Assembly (NCBI GenBank): GCA_036897485.1
Contig: JAYMTF010001109.1
Location: 1 to 26,281, forward strand
DNA from: Pelargonium nanum
Taxonomy: Eukaryota; Streptophyta; Magnoliopsida; Geraniales; Geraniaceae
Direction of reading: 5' to 3'
DNA: 26,281 nucleotides
Below the pieces are notes generated by a model, which saw only the letters and a program-made list of their open reading frames with translations, made no database searches and was not told the origin of the DNA. Below, in pieces: positions 1 to 10,931 of this stretch; position 1 is the stretch's first letter, and every line of letters starts with the position of its first letter. Position numbers and translations under genes: made by a program.

Positions 1-143
1 CACGATCAACCTTTATCTTTGATCTATGATAGGACTTCAAGTACCGCCATCACCTCCACCACCCAAACAAACCTTTATCTTTGCTACAATGGATTTGTAA
101 GAGATAAGTTGACAATCCAAACAAGGCTTTAAAAGTATACTAT

Positions 144-208
144 CACGTGAGTTAAGACATGTCACGTGACATGGAGCGGCTATTGGCCCTACGTGTCGTT
201 TTATATAA
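144..208 (+). promoter_or_regulatory. G-box/ABRE cluster followed by a TATA-like box
   Basis: Two CACGTG G-boxes lie at 144-149 and 163-168, the second inside a perfect 16-bp palindrome (158-173). An ACGTGTC ABRE-type core follows at 191-197 and TATATAA at 202-208. The order and spacing resemble a bZIP/bHLH-controlled plant promoter reading rightward, but no credible gene follows: the nearest ATG (239) opens only a 24-codon frame. TGGGCY-type motifs at about 297-325 would suit a promoter reading leftward to a gene outside the window. The direction is unresolved. Confidence 0.4.
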
Positions 209-2689
209 GCTATTTTGTTTATTTTGAATATTGAAAAAATGGGCCAGAGTCTAGAGGTTGTGGACAATTGGACTCCTTGGAGTCAAAGAAAGCCTTTAAA
301 GGCCCAAAAGTAAAGCCCAACCCAACAACTATGCCATGAGTTTTCAAATGCCCAACTTTCAACCCAAAACATTTCAAAATTAAGATATGCCCCGCTAGTT
401 AAGGATATTTCCATATCCGGACACTGAATTTGAAATTTATCGAGGGAGAACAAGAATATTGTTATATGTCTAAAATATTGTACAACGATATTTGTATTAA
501 ATAATTAACTAATTGTTGCCATACGTCAAATATCTTTCTTAATTTTAACATAAAATAGAACACAAATTATGTTTCTCTTCTCCCTACTTTTTCACCAAGA
601 TTTTTTCTTTGAACTACTTTCGATCTTTATGATTGATGGCGAATAAATATTTTTTTCCTGTATTATTACGCATTGAATATACAATCTCTTTGCAAACTAC
701 TCGTTATTATCTGTTCCTCCTTTACCATAATAGTTATGATATTTTTATTGTTTCATTTTATTGCGGAAGATTTTCTATTTTTTGAAGTTTTGTTATGTGT
801 TCCGTTTTTATATCTTTCACACAACAAATTTAATCAGTACAGCGAGAACACGCATAAAAATGTATATCAAAATTAAACTTAGAAGTTTCATTCATTAGAC
901 CAGGATACTTATTTAGCAAGGGGTACGTATTGAAAACATTGATCCATTTTTTTCCAAATTGCCAAATCATACATTTGTTACCCAAATCACCATTTTTTTT
1001 TGTCATGTGGATAAATAGAGTTGTTTGGCTAATTGAGCTTATAAGTTTCTAATGAAGGAAAGTGGCCCACAATAATAATTTTAAGAAGATGTGTGGCTAA
1101 AAGCTAAATTTATATTGAAGGAAGGAGGGTCCACTTGAGAATTAATTTTTTTAGTTTAGAAACACCAAAAGATGATGAAGAAGCTCTAATTCATGATTAA
1201 ATAAAGAGATTATGTGTGGAGACATTCCATCTTTGAGTTGATAAGCTAACCAACTATTCTTTATTTCCTTTTAAAGGCAAAATCCAACTATTTTTTCTCC
1301 TATATTAAAATCAACAAATAGTCATTATTCAACTCAAATAATCTCTTCAAAAAATTGGAAATCTTAGCCAATATTTTTTTTTTTATTAGGGGTGGTTTAT
1401 TATTATTTCTTTGGTAATATTATGTATTGAATAAACATAACTCATTAGGTTCTAAACTATGAATTAAGTAAAGAAAACTATGAATTACTATTATGCTCTC
1501 TATTATATCTATGGCAATAATTCATTTATTAAACTAATGTTTATTTTCGTCGCGAGTTTTATCATATTTAAGAATATATTTTTGAAGTTTAATTGGCGTT
1601 TATTTTGATCGTCTGGTCTGCATATTTGAGTTCTATTTAATTAAATATAATTATATTTTCACCAAAATATATCATGGTAGGGTCAAATGGAACTCCATTG
1701 CTCCTCCTTAAAGCTAACTATAATAATTTCTCCTTTTTAGCAATTCTTTTAACATAATGTGTGCATTACTTTTAAACATAGCTTGCTATACATCCAAGCA
1801 AAAGTCATTTCTTATATCTATTCACATCAAATAAGGTGAATAATTTGCATCAAACCCTTCTTTTTCATTTCAAAATTCTCCATATGTTTATATTCAATTC
1901 TCTTTATAATGATCTTACTACATGATATAAATAAAATATAAGATTTCTCCTTTCATTATAAATGCCTAATCAATATATATACCAAAAAAAACCACATTGT
2001 AATTCTTTTTTATATATAATATTTTATCTAAAATAATCCATGATAATAATTTTTTAAAAGAATAAAATAGCATATTGAAAATCGTTTGAAATTAATCTAA
2101 TTTTAGAATCAATTTCGTGGTCCATGTGTGTTCTAAATACTCTCCATTTTCATATCATTATACAATACTTTTTTTTAGTTTGTTCATTAAGCTTGTCGCT
2201 TCTAGATGTAAAATATGAAAAACAGTTTCGTCAAGAAATTATATATGTACTTGACGATGACACTGTATTTGTGTCATATTATCAACCATGGAGCTTATTC
2301 AAATAAGCCGCAAAAAGTTTGAAATTTTTGGTTTGTTAATTATAATAATATTGAAAATCACATGATCATTAAATTTGTGAAATCCTCCACATATATATAT
2401 TAACTTAGATTTTTAGTTTGAGTCGTAGGAATAAGCTAAAACGATGTACATTTAATCACATTAATTTATTTAATTTCATTGAACTTTTAGTAAACTAATT
2501 AAAGTAGCGTTTGAACTTTTATTTATTTATAGCTATTTCATGAAGAAAATGTCCTAATTGAAATATGACTATGGAAATCTCAATTTCATTATGGATCTTA
2601 AGCGTTATTTATCATATACAAATTTGAATTCAACTTGTATCCAAATCGTTTTGATTATCAATTTCATTATCTAAATAAAGTTGACGATG

Positions 2690-3035
2690 TGTGTTAACGT
2701 GTTGGGTTAGAAACCAACCATGTATTATATATGTGTGTTCGTGTTAGTATGTTGTGTTCGTGTGTTAACTTAACCCAAATGAAAGATAAGATGAGTTTCA
2801 ATTGATTGAACGATTAATATAAACTTGTGGGGGTGAGAACGATGAGATGAAACAAATTACATATAGGAGAAGCAAAGAATAGATTAATAAACGAATAACC
2901 AATGATATAGTTTGATAGCGTTGACATACTATTTTAATATTATTTGTGTTACTATATCGTCCGTTTTTTATACGCCAAACACAGTCACTATAATATATGT
3001 CGTATTCGTGTTGATTCACATGTCGCGTTACAAAT
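2690..3035. repeat. Relic of a CGTGTT/ACACG-rich dispersed repeat
   Basis: The ends carry clustered words such as GTGTGTTAACGTGTTGGGTT, TGTGTTCGTGTTAG, TGTTCGTGTGTTAACTTAACCC and, at the far end, GTCGTATTCGTGTTGATTCACATGTCGCGTTAC. This word style (CGTGTT, AACCCG, ACACGAC) is typical of a degenerate dispersed plant repeat and is shared with polygalacturonase intron 4. The class of the element cannot be assigned by eye. Confidence 0.4.
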
Positions 3036-5057
3036 TACCAACTCCATTTTCTCTTTTATATATATGTTATTGATTAAGATTTTTGTGTTGCTGTAATTAA
3101 TGAGGGATGGAAAGGCGACAAAAGAAGTATGATAATTAATTAGGTGGAATTAATTCTCTGATGTTATATGGTGAAGCCATGTTGAGTGAAATGGAAACTC
3201 AAAAAATGTCTTAATTAATTTGGAAATTTTGGATTACCGGACCCAATTAAAACATTCATAAAATTCCAATTTATTAACAATAGAAAAAAAGAAAGCTTCT
3301 TAGAATATGTTTAATAAAAAAAGATGGTATTGTCAATTTGATGTAGATCAACAATCAATTTGGGTAGCTTGATGCAACCCATGCCGTGATAGGTGTAACT
3401 ATAAATGTTTTAATTTTGTTTGACTATAGTAAACATATACATAATTATTTTCTTGTCACTTAAGCAAATATGAAATTAAATTAATGTTACATTCATGATA
3501 TTTATGCTATTGTTAAGAAAAAATGATATAAATATTAATTGATCCAATGGATATTAAGTTGAAATTAAGCACAATATGTGTGTAGAGACACACGTTGAAA
3601 AGTTTCCAAAGTCTTGCTAGGGTTGTATATATTTCAAATGTGAAATAAAATAAAATGTATATAAGGGACTTATAAATGATTAATTGTTTGATAATTTAAG
3701 TTGAAATTGAGGTTCAAAATGAATTATGTAAAATTAAATTGTTTTATAAGAGTGGTTGTAGTTGTGTATATTAAATATACAAATGTATAAAGAAACTTAT
3801 ATTTTTCTATTCAGGTGAATCCACATCAATTTTGAGTTGACCAACAGTTAGTCGACCTAATCAGTTTAGCAAAACCAATTAATCTTTCATAAAGTACGAG
3901 TAACATTGTAGATAAGAGTAAGGCCGACTTAATAAATAAAACAATATAGTGTGAAAACATGTATATTTATATATGAAGTCAACTCATTATTAGTCTGGAT
4001 CACCTATATTGTGTTATTTTATTGTGTACCACAACAAAATAAAACGTTTTAACGGTAAGAGAGCTTGAGTTGATGTTATTTTAGTAATAAACCTAAGCAA
4101 CAAAAATAAGAGTAAAATTGTCTTTTCGCTAGCTACTTCATCTTATGCGAGAGTTGCAGTGGTTGCTCATATGACAAAACCTCATTTCAAGACCTGTTAC
4201 AACCTACAAATGAGGCACGTCTAAAATGAAGGAGATAACAATGCATCAGTGGCTTTAAATGTATATAAACATTAAAGTTGCATGAGGTATGTAAACTCCC
4301 AAACAAGATCACGAACTCCTTTTCTTTTTTAGATTAATAACTTTTTTTACACTCAAACTGATCATATATCTTTTGTTCAATCCTTAATTAACGTTTGCTA
4401 CAATCGATTTCTTACTACCCTATATTATATAACATGCACAAAAATAAATCATCAATTGCAACAACACCATGAAGATTAAAAATTAGAAAAACACAACTAG
4501 TTCATATCTGAACACAACTCAAAAAATTTGGCCATAAATTGAATTTAAAATGTGACATTTCAAGGAGTACCAAAAAAATTGAAAAATGAAACAAAAAAAT
4601 GATTCATCTCTTTGAATTTTTAGAGGAAAGACATAGACATATCATTGTAAAATCCCAAACAAGATTAGTTAGGAAAGATCAAAATTAAGTGATTTCATTT
4701 TCACAATATCATTAATTGGTCCTAATTGAATAGGATGGATCATTAGATCACCACTCCTTCTTTAGAATGTCTTTTGTACATTGCATTCTTCACAAAAATA
4801 GGTCATTAAACTTTATAATATGTTGAACCTAATTTAATACTTGTCATTGCGTGAGAAAAGAGATTGACAATGGTAGATTCAAATGCTATATATATGTATT
4901 AATATATTTTGAATTATTTATGTACGTTGTGTTAATACGAACATTAATGTAAGTAACTATTAAAAGATTCGTAAGATAGGAATTATCTTGTTTGTCACGT
5001 TTATGAGTTTTTCTCACACTTATTAATGAGAACGTTGTTTAAAAATTTGATTAAGAG

Positions 5058-5080
5058 ATTAAACCGTTAAGCGGTTTAAT
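5058..5080. repeat. Short perfect inverted repeat
   Basis: Nine-base arms ATTAAACCG and CGGTTTAAT flank a 5-base loop (TTAAG). An outer pair ATGAGAA (5026-5032) and TTCTCAT (5087-5093) could extend it into a larger imperfect foldback. No function can be assigned. Confidence 0.5.
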
Positions 5081-5507
5081 AAAAAATTCTCATAAATATT
5101 ACTTTAGTATGGAGCTAAGTCAATGCACTAATTGAGTACAAAAAATGGTTAAATTGAATTATTTTGTTAACTAAGTCACAATCTAAACGGTTTTAAAAAA
5201 AATAGTCACAGATTTAAACAATCAAATTATTTAATACAGTGACAAACAATTTTTAAAAATTTGTTTGACTAGTTAAAATTCGAATTTAACCCGCGTTTAA
5301 CTTTTTATAAGATTTGACCATCATTTCAGTTCTTTAAAAAATATTTAAAAACAAACTCTTGACTAACTGGTCGATGAATACAATTAGTGCAAAATATAGG
5401 GACTAATCTGCAAAACAACCGGCAAAATTCATTGGTTGCGGTTGGGCCAACACAAACCCATAGTAGTAGTAGCATTACGTAAACACCATAAGTTAGTTGG
5501 TTATAAT

Positions 5508-5660
5508 TATAAATACAGTTATTTACAGTTACTCAATACAAAATTGTCTACGTACACAAACATTACATTACCATACAACACAACACTCTAGAGTCTGATG
5601 AAATGTCGTTTTTAAGGTTAGATACAAACATGGGTCCCACTCTATTCTCATCGTGGACCC
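5508..5660 (+). promoter_or_regulatory. Presumed MYB26-type promoter: TATA-like box and TCP-type sites
   Basis: A TATAAATA sequence sits at 5508-5515, about 320 bases before the MYB start codon. Downstream are GGTCCCAC (5633-5640), which matches the class I TCP consensus GGNCCCAC, and GTGGACCC (5653-5660), which matches the class II consensus GTGGNCCC. If the TATA box at 5508 is used, the TCP motifs fall in the leader and a six-codon upstream frame begins at 5598; a weaker AT-rich site near 5700 would put them upstream of transcription. A CA-rich leader tract runs at about 5720-5745. No start site can be proven from sequence. Confidence 0.35.
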
Positions 5661-5834
5661 CACCAACTGTGTTAGTGTCGGCTCTTTTGTACTCCTTGTA
5701 ATAATTTTAAATCCACAGAAACTCACAAACACACACACAAACTACCACTTGATCTTCTTCATAAACTCCATAGCCAAAACTTACAATATATTGAAGACAA
5801 TTTGAGTGAAAATTAAGGTTTTGAGAGAGGTCAA

Positions 5835-7932
5835 ATGGGTCAACATTCTTGCTGCAACCAGCAGAAGGTGAAGAGAGGTTTGTGGTCTCCTGAGGAAGAT
5901 GAGAAGCTTGTAAGATATATAAGCTCTCATGGCTATGGCTGCTGGAGTGAAGTTCCTGAGAAGGCTGGTATGATCAAATAAAGTTTTATGTTTCTATTCC
6001 AAATGGGTTATAATTTTTTTTTCTTTTTAAGATTGGTTGGCGCTGATCAGCTACGAGTTTTCACTTTTCAAGAAGAACTGTAATCGTAGTAGCTAATTAG
6101 CTACGAAGATTGGTTATCGCTAATAGCTACGAGTTTTTATTTTTTTACTATAAGGGAAATTTATCAGTGTGGCTAATCAGCGATGAAAATTTGTTGTCAC
6201 GATCGAATTTTCATTTTTCACTGCGAAAAAAACTTTAATCAGCTATGAAGACTGATTGTCGCAAATAAGCTACGAGATTCCATTTTTCACTTTAAGAAAA
6301 ATTGCAATCACTGAGGCTAATTAGCAATGGAAATTGATTGTCGTTGATCGTAGTTGATCAATTACAACTATTTAAATGTTTTCAGTAGACAATTGTCGTT
6401 GCAGATATATCTGACGTTTTTTATTTTTTTGAAATAAAATCGATCATAATTAGGGCTCCAGAGGTGTGGGAAAAGTTGCCGGTTGCGATGGATAAATTAC
6501 TTGAGGCCTGATATTAGGAGAGGAAGGTTTACACCTGAGGAGGAGAAATTGATCATAAGCCTTCATGGGGTTGTAGGGAACAGGTAACTAATTGTTAATT
6601 AATATTTAATATTCTATTTTAATTGACTAGTGATTTAGCAACCTATAGTTTTATACAAATTCAACTATTTAATTTCTTAAATTCTTCAATCTTCATGTGG
6701 GTTTGATCAAAACTGAATTTTATTGATGATAGTTTATTTTATATATATTAATTTTCTAGCAAAGTTATGATTAAAATAATGGCTTGAAGAACGACCCTGC
6801 ATGTTTTGGATGTTAAGAAGGCAAAAACCAAAAACTTGCATTCTAATTTTACTATTATTTTAAATTAATTTATTACCCTCTATTTGTTATTATATCATAT
6901 TCAACTATTTAATTTCTTAAAATTTTCTATCTTGTTGTGGGTTTGGGTCAAAATTTAATTTTAAAGATGATAATTTATTTTATTCTATTTTCTTGCAAAA
7001 TTATTGTTAAAATAATGGCTTCAAGAACCTGCATTTTTGGATGTTCAGAAGGCAATATCATGGCTGGTTGAGAGTTGAGACACAATTAGTTTCATGTCTA
7101 AAAGTCCAATTATTTTTAAACTATCATTTTTTCAAGTTCTCACTCTAAAATGAACTCATACCAACCTCCAATTCTTTTTTTTAAAAGTGTTATTAATATA
7201 TATAATTATATTATTTTAACATGCACAAGTTGATGAAATTGATCATGTGTTTGTAGATGGGCTCATATAGCAAGTCACTTACCAGGAAGAACAGACAATG
7301 AGATCAAGAATTATTGGAACTCTTGGATCAAGAAAAAAATAAGAAAATCTTCATCAACAACACCTCCAAACCCCACCACCTCAACAACAACAACAATTCC
7401 TAGTTGCACCAATGACCTAACTTGCCAATCAAGCTACACCACAAACCAAATAGATGGTTTTGTGCATCAAGATTTGAAGCCATCACTAGTTGTTCATCAA
7501 GAAACAACTTTATTTTCTGCTAATTCTTGTCCCTTGTTCTTGTTTGACACCCATGACTTGTCATTCCAAGAAATGTGGAATGTAAATACTAATCTTCATC
7601 ATCATCATGATCAAGCTGCAGCTCCATCAGCCTTCATGGACTCTAGCTATTTGCCACCATTGATAGAGAATCATAATAACAACAATATGGTGCTAATGGA
7701 TCATCAAGCTCATCATCATGAAGCACAATCTTGTAGCAATAATCTCGATCATGATCATCAGGATCAAATGGGCCTTATCGATTGCTTTGAGAGGCAGGAA
7801 CTGATGAATGAGTGGATTGAAACGACACAACACTGTTCTAATTTTATTTTCTGGGACAATGTTGATGGACCACTTGGAGGAGAAGAGAATATTGCACCAC
7901 CTTCATCAAATATAGGAGCTTCTTTTCCTTAA
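5835..7932 (+). CDS. MYB26: R2R3-MYB transcription factor, MYB26/MALE STERILE35-like
   Basis: Three exons, 5835-5967, 6454-6583 and 7257-7932, join in phase at GT-AG junctions to a 312-residue protein. It starts [18 protein letters not shown]2 carries W17, W37 and W57, and R3 carries F70, W89 and W108, with the conserved [10 protein letters not shown] linker and [13 protein letters not shown] helix. The MYB domain and the C-terminal blocks CFERQEL and [11 protein letters not shown] match Arabidopsis MYB26 as I know it. The middle is Thr/Pro-, His- and Asn-rich and poorly conserved. MYB26 is a nuclear activator of secondary-wall thickening in the anther endothecium, needed for dehiscence. Both intron positions are the standard R2R3 ones. 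Introns 1 and 2 carry internal repeats. The close relative MYB67 is the alternative assignment. Confidence 0.93.
6031..6360. repeat. Degenerate tandem array with CACTA-end-like units in MYB intron 1
   Basis: Four and a half units of 61-83 bases begin at about 6031, 6108, 6189, 6250 and 6333. Each opens with a GATTGGTT.TCGC-like block, then a GCTACGAG.TTT block, then a CACT..AAGAAAAA-like block (6062, 6146, 6219, 6288), then TAATCAG/TTAGC..CGAA. CACTACAAGAAAAA-type ends and TTAGCGACGAA-type subterminal words are typical of plant CACTA transposons, so this may be an amplified, decayed terminal region. It fills most of intron 1 (5968-6453). Confidence 0.65.
6660..7055. repeat. Direct duplication inside MYB intron 2, offset 240 bases
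   Basis: Copy 1 (about 6660-6826) and copy 2 (about 6900-7055) both open with TTCAACTATTTAATTTCTTA, share GTGGGTTTG..TCAAAA, AAAATAATGGCTT.AAGAAC and the closing TTTTGGATGTT.AGAAGGCAA. Copy 2 has small deletions. Similarity is high enough to see by eye but clearly aged. Intron 2 spans 6584-7256. Confidence 0.8.
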
Positions 7933-10750
7933 TATTCATCAACTATAAAATATATTGTGAATTTTTACTAATTAATTAACATGATTGTGGACACTTTGAT
8001 TTATAATTTTCTTCATTTCATTTGTGAGGTTGTGAATTTGTGGAGAGAAAAAAGGAAGAGAAAAAGAAACACCACATTTCTTTTTTGTTGTTTGGGGTTA
8101 GTTGAGGAAAAAGCAATAAAAGGATTGCAAAAACCAGACAATTAAGGTTTGTTTGTTATGATTGTGGTGTTGAAAATTTATATGTACATGACACAAATGT
8201 TTATATATATTTTTTCATTTTACATTATGTTAACTTTTGCATTATTTTTCAAGCCTTTTACAATATAAAGCCTGCAGTACTTGGAGCCCCATGCAAATTA
8301 TTCCACATTTCTACAAACATAATATACTGCTATAAATTATTGAGGGACAGGCTTGATTGATGCAAAAAGATATTGACACATGAATTGAATAATTTTCAAA
8401 ATTATTTAATATATATATCCAGTTAGGAGAGGGTCGGACGGTAGTTTCTCCGACCCCCGATTTGATTGAGAATTTTTTCCCGCCCCGCTCCGGTGTTTCA
8501 TTTGGATAAGGGAGATTGGGCCCCGTCGTGTTCGGATTTAATTGTCACTTATATGCTGATAAAGTGTATGATACTTATTATAAAACATCAAATCGAATAA
8601 CCAAATAAAATAAGAAATAATCTTTAATATAATAATATGTACAAGATACTAACATTTGTGAATGAATACATTAAAATAATAAAGCTTTTTTATATTTTGC
8701 TCTAAATATTTTTATTAATCATATCAAACACATGTAAAAGAACAGAAATACGATCATAGAATATTTTGGGGTCATGTAAAGAACAATTGTCTGCTGCCTT
8801 GTAACGATGTACTGTAAATTTATTGTTATTAATGGGAACTTCCAAGGAGTAATGTTAGCTAAAAATTTATCCATAGACCATGACATACTAATAAATAATC
8901 CATTAATAGTGACTAACTATTTTTTTTAGAATAACCATTAATTTGTATATAAATACTATAGTATTTATCATTAGACATTCCAAAAAAATTGATGTTTATT
9001 TATTTTAGTTGAGTATTTTTTCATAAACAAGATCTGCACGTATTATGTTTGAATTTACGACTAGTTAATTAAATGATATTGACAATTGAATTATAAAAAG
9101 TTTTGGAATAATTGTTATTATTGAGCATCATAACTTACTTGTTAAAGGAAATCGTTTGCTTCACAATTCTAAATATGTTATGCTCATTACATGTAAAAAA
9201 TAATTCATATTTTCCCATAAAATCATTTGATAATTGTACTATCAATTGCTATTGTGAAAATTTGTATAGAAAAAGAACATGCAAAATTGAAAATGTATAT
9301 AATGCAGTACAGAGAATTTTGAAAATGTTGATACCTATGACAATAACTCAAATATTGTTTAACCTTATAAATGTAATTAAATGTAAACCACTTCCACTTG
9401 CATATAATTATTGGCAATTTCATAGACAATTAACGGTAGAATTTTATATATAGTATGGAAAAAGTTAAAAATTTAAAAATATTGCGGACTTTCAAACAAT
9501 TATCGGTAACTTGCATGCATTTATAGATGCTCATGGGTACATTTAACACACGTGGAAATTTAAATTTATGTGTTGTTCGTGCATGTGTATTTTATGGATT
9601 CTTTATGTACTGATTAATATTTATAAGTTCACTGATAAATGTACGAGAGAATTTGATATATATTTTCTATTTAAACATTAATTTTTACACTGATAACTAT
9701 AAAAAAATTTACCGATTATTTTTTCAAGCCCAATATATAGCCTATTTTCGCACAAATATGCAAGTTTGTCGATAAATTTTTATAAAACAAATACACATAT
9801 ATTACATGTACCCTAAAGTGTAAAAATACAAATCTACAAAGAATTATTAATTTTAAGTATTTAGTTGGTAGTCAAATAATGGTATTATAATTTGTGCCAC
9901 ATTTCAAAATTATCTAGGATTGATTGATTAATACATATAACAAATCACTTTGTACATTTTGTACAATTGGTCGGCCACTGCAATCACATAATTAATCACC
10001 TTGTACCATTTTTTATTATTTTATTTTTATAATGATTTTTTTTTGGTACATTTTTATAATGATTTTTGATACAGTTCATGTTTGTGTGATCAAAATATTT
10101 TATCCTCAGTATAAGTGAACAGATTATAGGTTATAATTGTGTCTGGTGATTTATTTTTGATTTATTTCTTGATTTCCAAGTGGAAATGGTAAATGTTTGA
10201 AAGGTTTAATTTACCATTTCACAGCTACTTAATTATTTATCAAGAATCCAATTTCTATTTTAAAAGGAGTTCAAATAAGATGAATTTTATGTGAAATGGA
10301 CGGTCGTTTTATCGGATCTATTTTTACCATGAATTAAATTAGATTTTAAATGTCCGTAGGTACATATCTAAATTATCAATTTTAATATTTAATCAGTGTG
10401 GTGTTGTGTTGTGTCTAACATACTAAGACATAAATTGAGGATATAAATACTTAAAAAATTTCCACTTGTCCATACTTTTATATCATTTTCTACAAAGTGA
10501 CATAGTAATTTACTAGCAAAGTAAATATTTTATATTTAACGGCTAAAATTAAGTTTAAATGAATAATAATTTAACATATAACCTGCATTTCCGATTCAAA
10601 ATAAAATAACATAATTTGGGAATAAATTGGAACAATACATAGAGAACTGAAATAAAGTCTAAATTGAGGGATCCAAATGAAACATTTCTCTATTCATTTT
10701 GAAGTTAAAGTCATTGCCCAAAATAGTCTCACACTCAATAACGGAGTTTT
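7933..10750. other. Intergenic spacer between the MYB and eS10 genes
   Basis: It begins with the MYB 3' untranslated region; an AATAAA at 8115-8120, about 185 bases after the stop, is a candidate polyadenylation signal. A GC-rich relic lies at about 8430-8535. An AT-rich open frame of 113 codons at 9112-9453 begins at TTG, not ATG, and resembles nothing I recognise. Near 10024-10067 a TTTTATAATGATTTTT word occurs twice. The remainder is featureless AT-rich DNA. Confidence 0.7.
8428..8535. repeat. GC-rich relic, probably transposon-derived
   Basis: Within otherwise AT-rich spacer, this block contains GGGTCGGACGG, CTCCGACCCCCGA, CCCGCCCCGCTCCGG and TTGGGCCCCGTCG. Plant genomes carry dispersed repeats rich in CCCCGCCCCG-type words, and this looks like a decayed piece of one. 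No coding sequence or terminal repeats are visible. Confidence 0.35.
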
Positions 10751-10752
10751 TA

Positions 10753-10858
10753 GGCCCAAAATGAGCCCACGATGGGCCCAAACAAAGCCCATTTGTGGAC
10801 GTTAAATAAATCAAAAGCCTATAAATCACAGTCTCATTAACGCGCGCAGCTAGGGTTT
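10753..10858 (+). promoter_or_regulatory. Ribosomal-protein promoter: site II (TGGGCY) cluster, TATA-like box and telo-box
   Basis: GGCCCA (10753-10758), AGCCCA (10764-10769), the palindrome TGGGCCCA (10773-10780) and AGCCCA (10786-10791) are four TGGGCY-type site II motifs in under 40 bases. TATAAAT lies at 10820-10826 and a telo-box, TAGGGTTT, at 10851-10858. Site II motifs bound by TCP-class factors together with a telo-box are the known signature of plant ribosomal-protein promoters and couple them to cell growth. The coding start follows at 10932. Confidence 0.85.
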
Positions 10859-10931
10859 TCTGGAATTGTATCGCCGTGAAAAAAAAGAGTTCAGAGACTC
10901 AGCTCATCGCCGCCTCCTCTTCGCCGCGATC

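Larger units (their letters stand above)
1..5834. other. Long AT-rich intergenic region upstream of the MYB gene
   Basis: No reading frame here has convincing codon structure, splice signals or recognisable domains; the longest open frames are about 60-76 codons and AT-driven. The stretch holds a G-box/TATA cluster (about 144-208), TGGGCY-type motifs near 297-325, a relic of a repeat rich in CGTGTT/ACACG words (about 2690-3035), a small inverted repeat (5058-5080), and the presumed MYB promoter from about 5450 onward. A 14-base direct repeat (AACCTTTATCTTTG) occurs at 8-21 and 70-83. Everything else between 420 and 5450 looks like plain AT-rich spacer. Confidence 0.7.

Noticed and set aside
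37..267. 76-codon open frame on the minus strand
   Set aside because: It runs across the G-box/TATA cluster, has no recognisable domain and no splice or codon support.
239..313. 24-codon frame right after the left TATA-like box
   Set aside because: Too short, and it begins almost at the expected transcription start; no known peptide family is recognised.
673..876. Hydrophobic 67-codon frame
   Set aside because: It begins at TTG and its hydrophobicity follows from AT-rich codons; no promoter or relatives seen.
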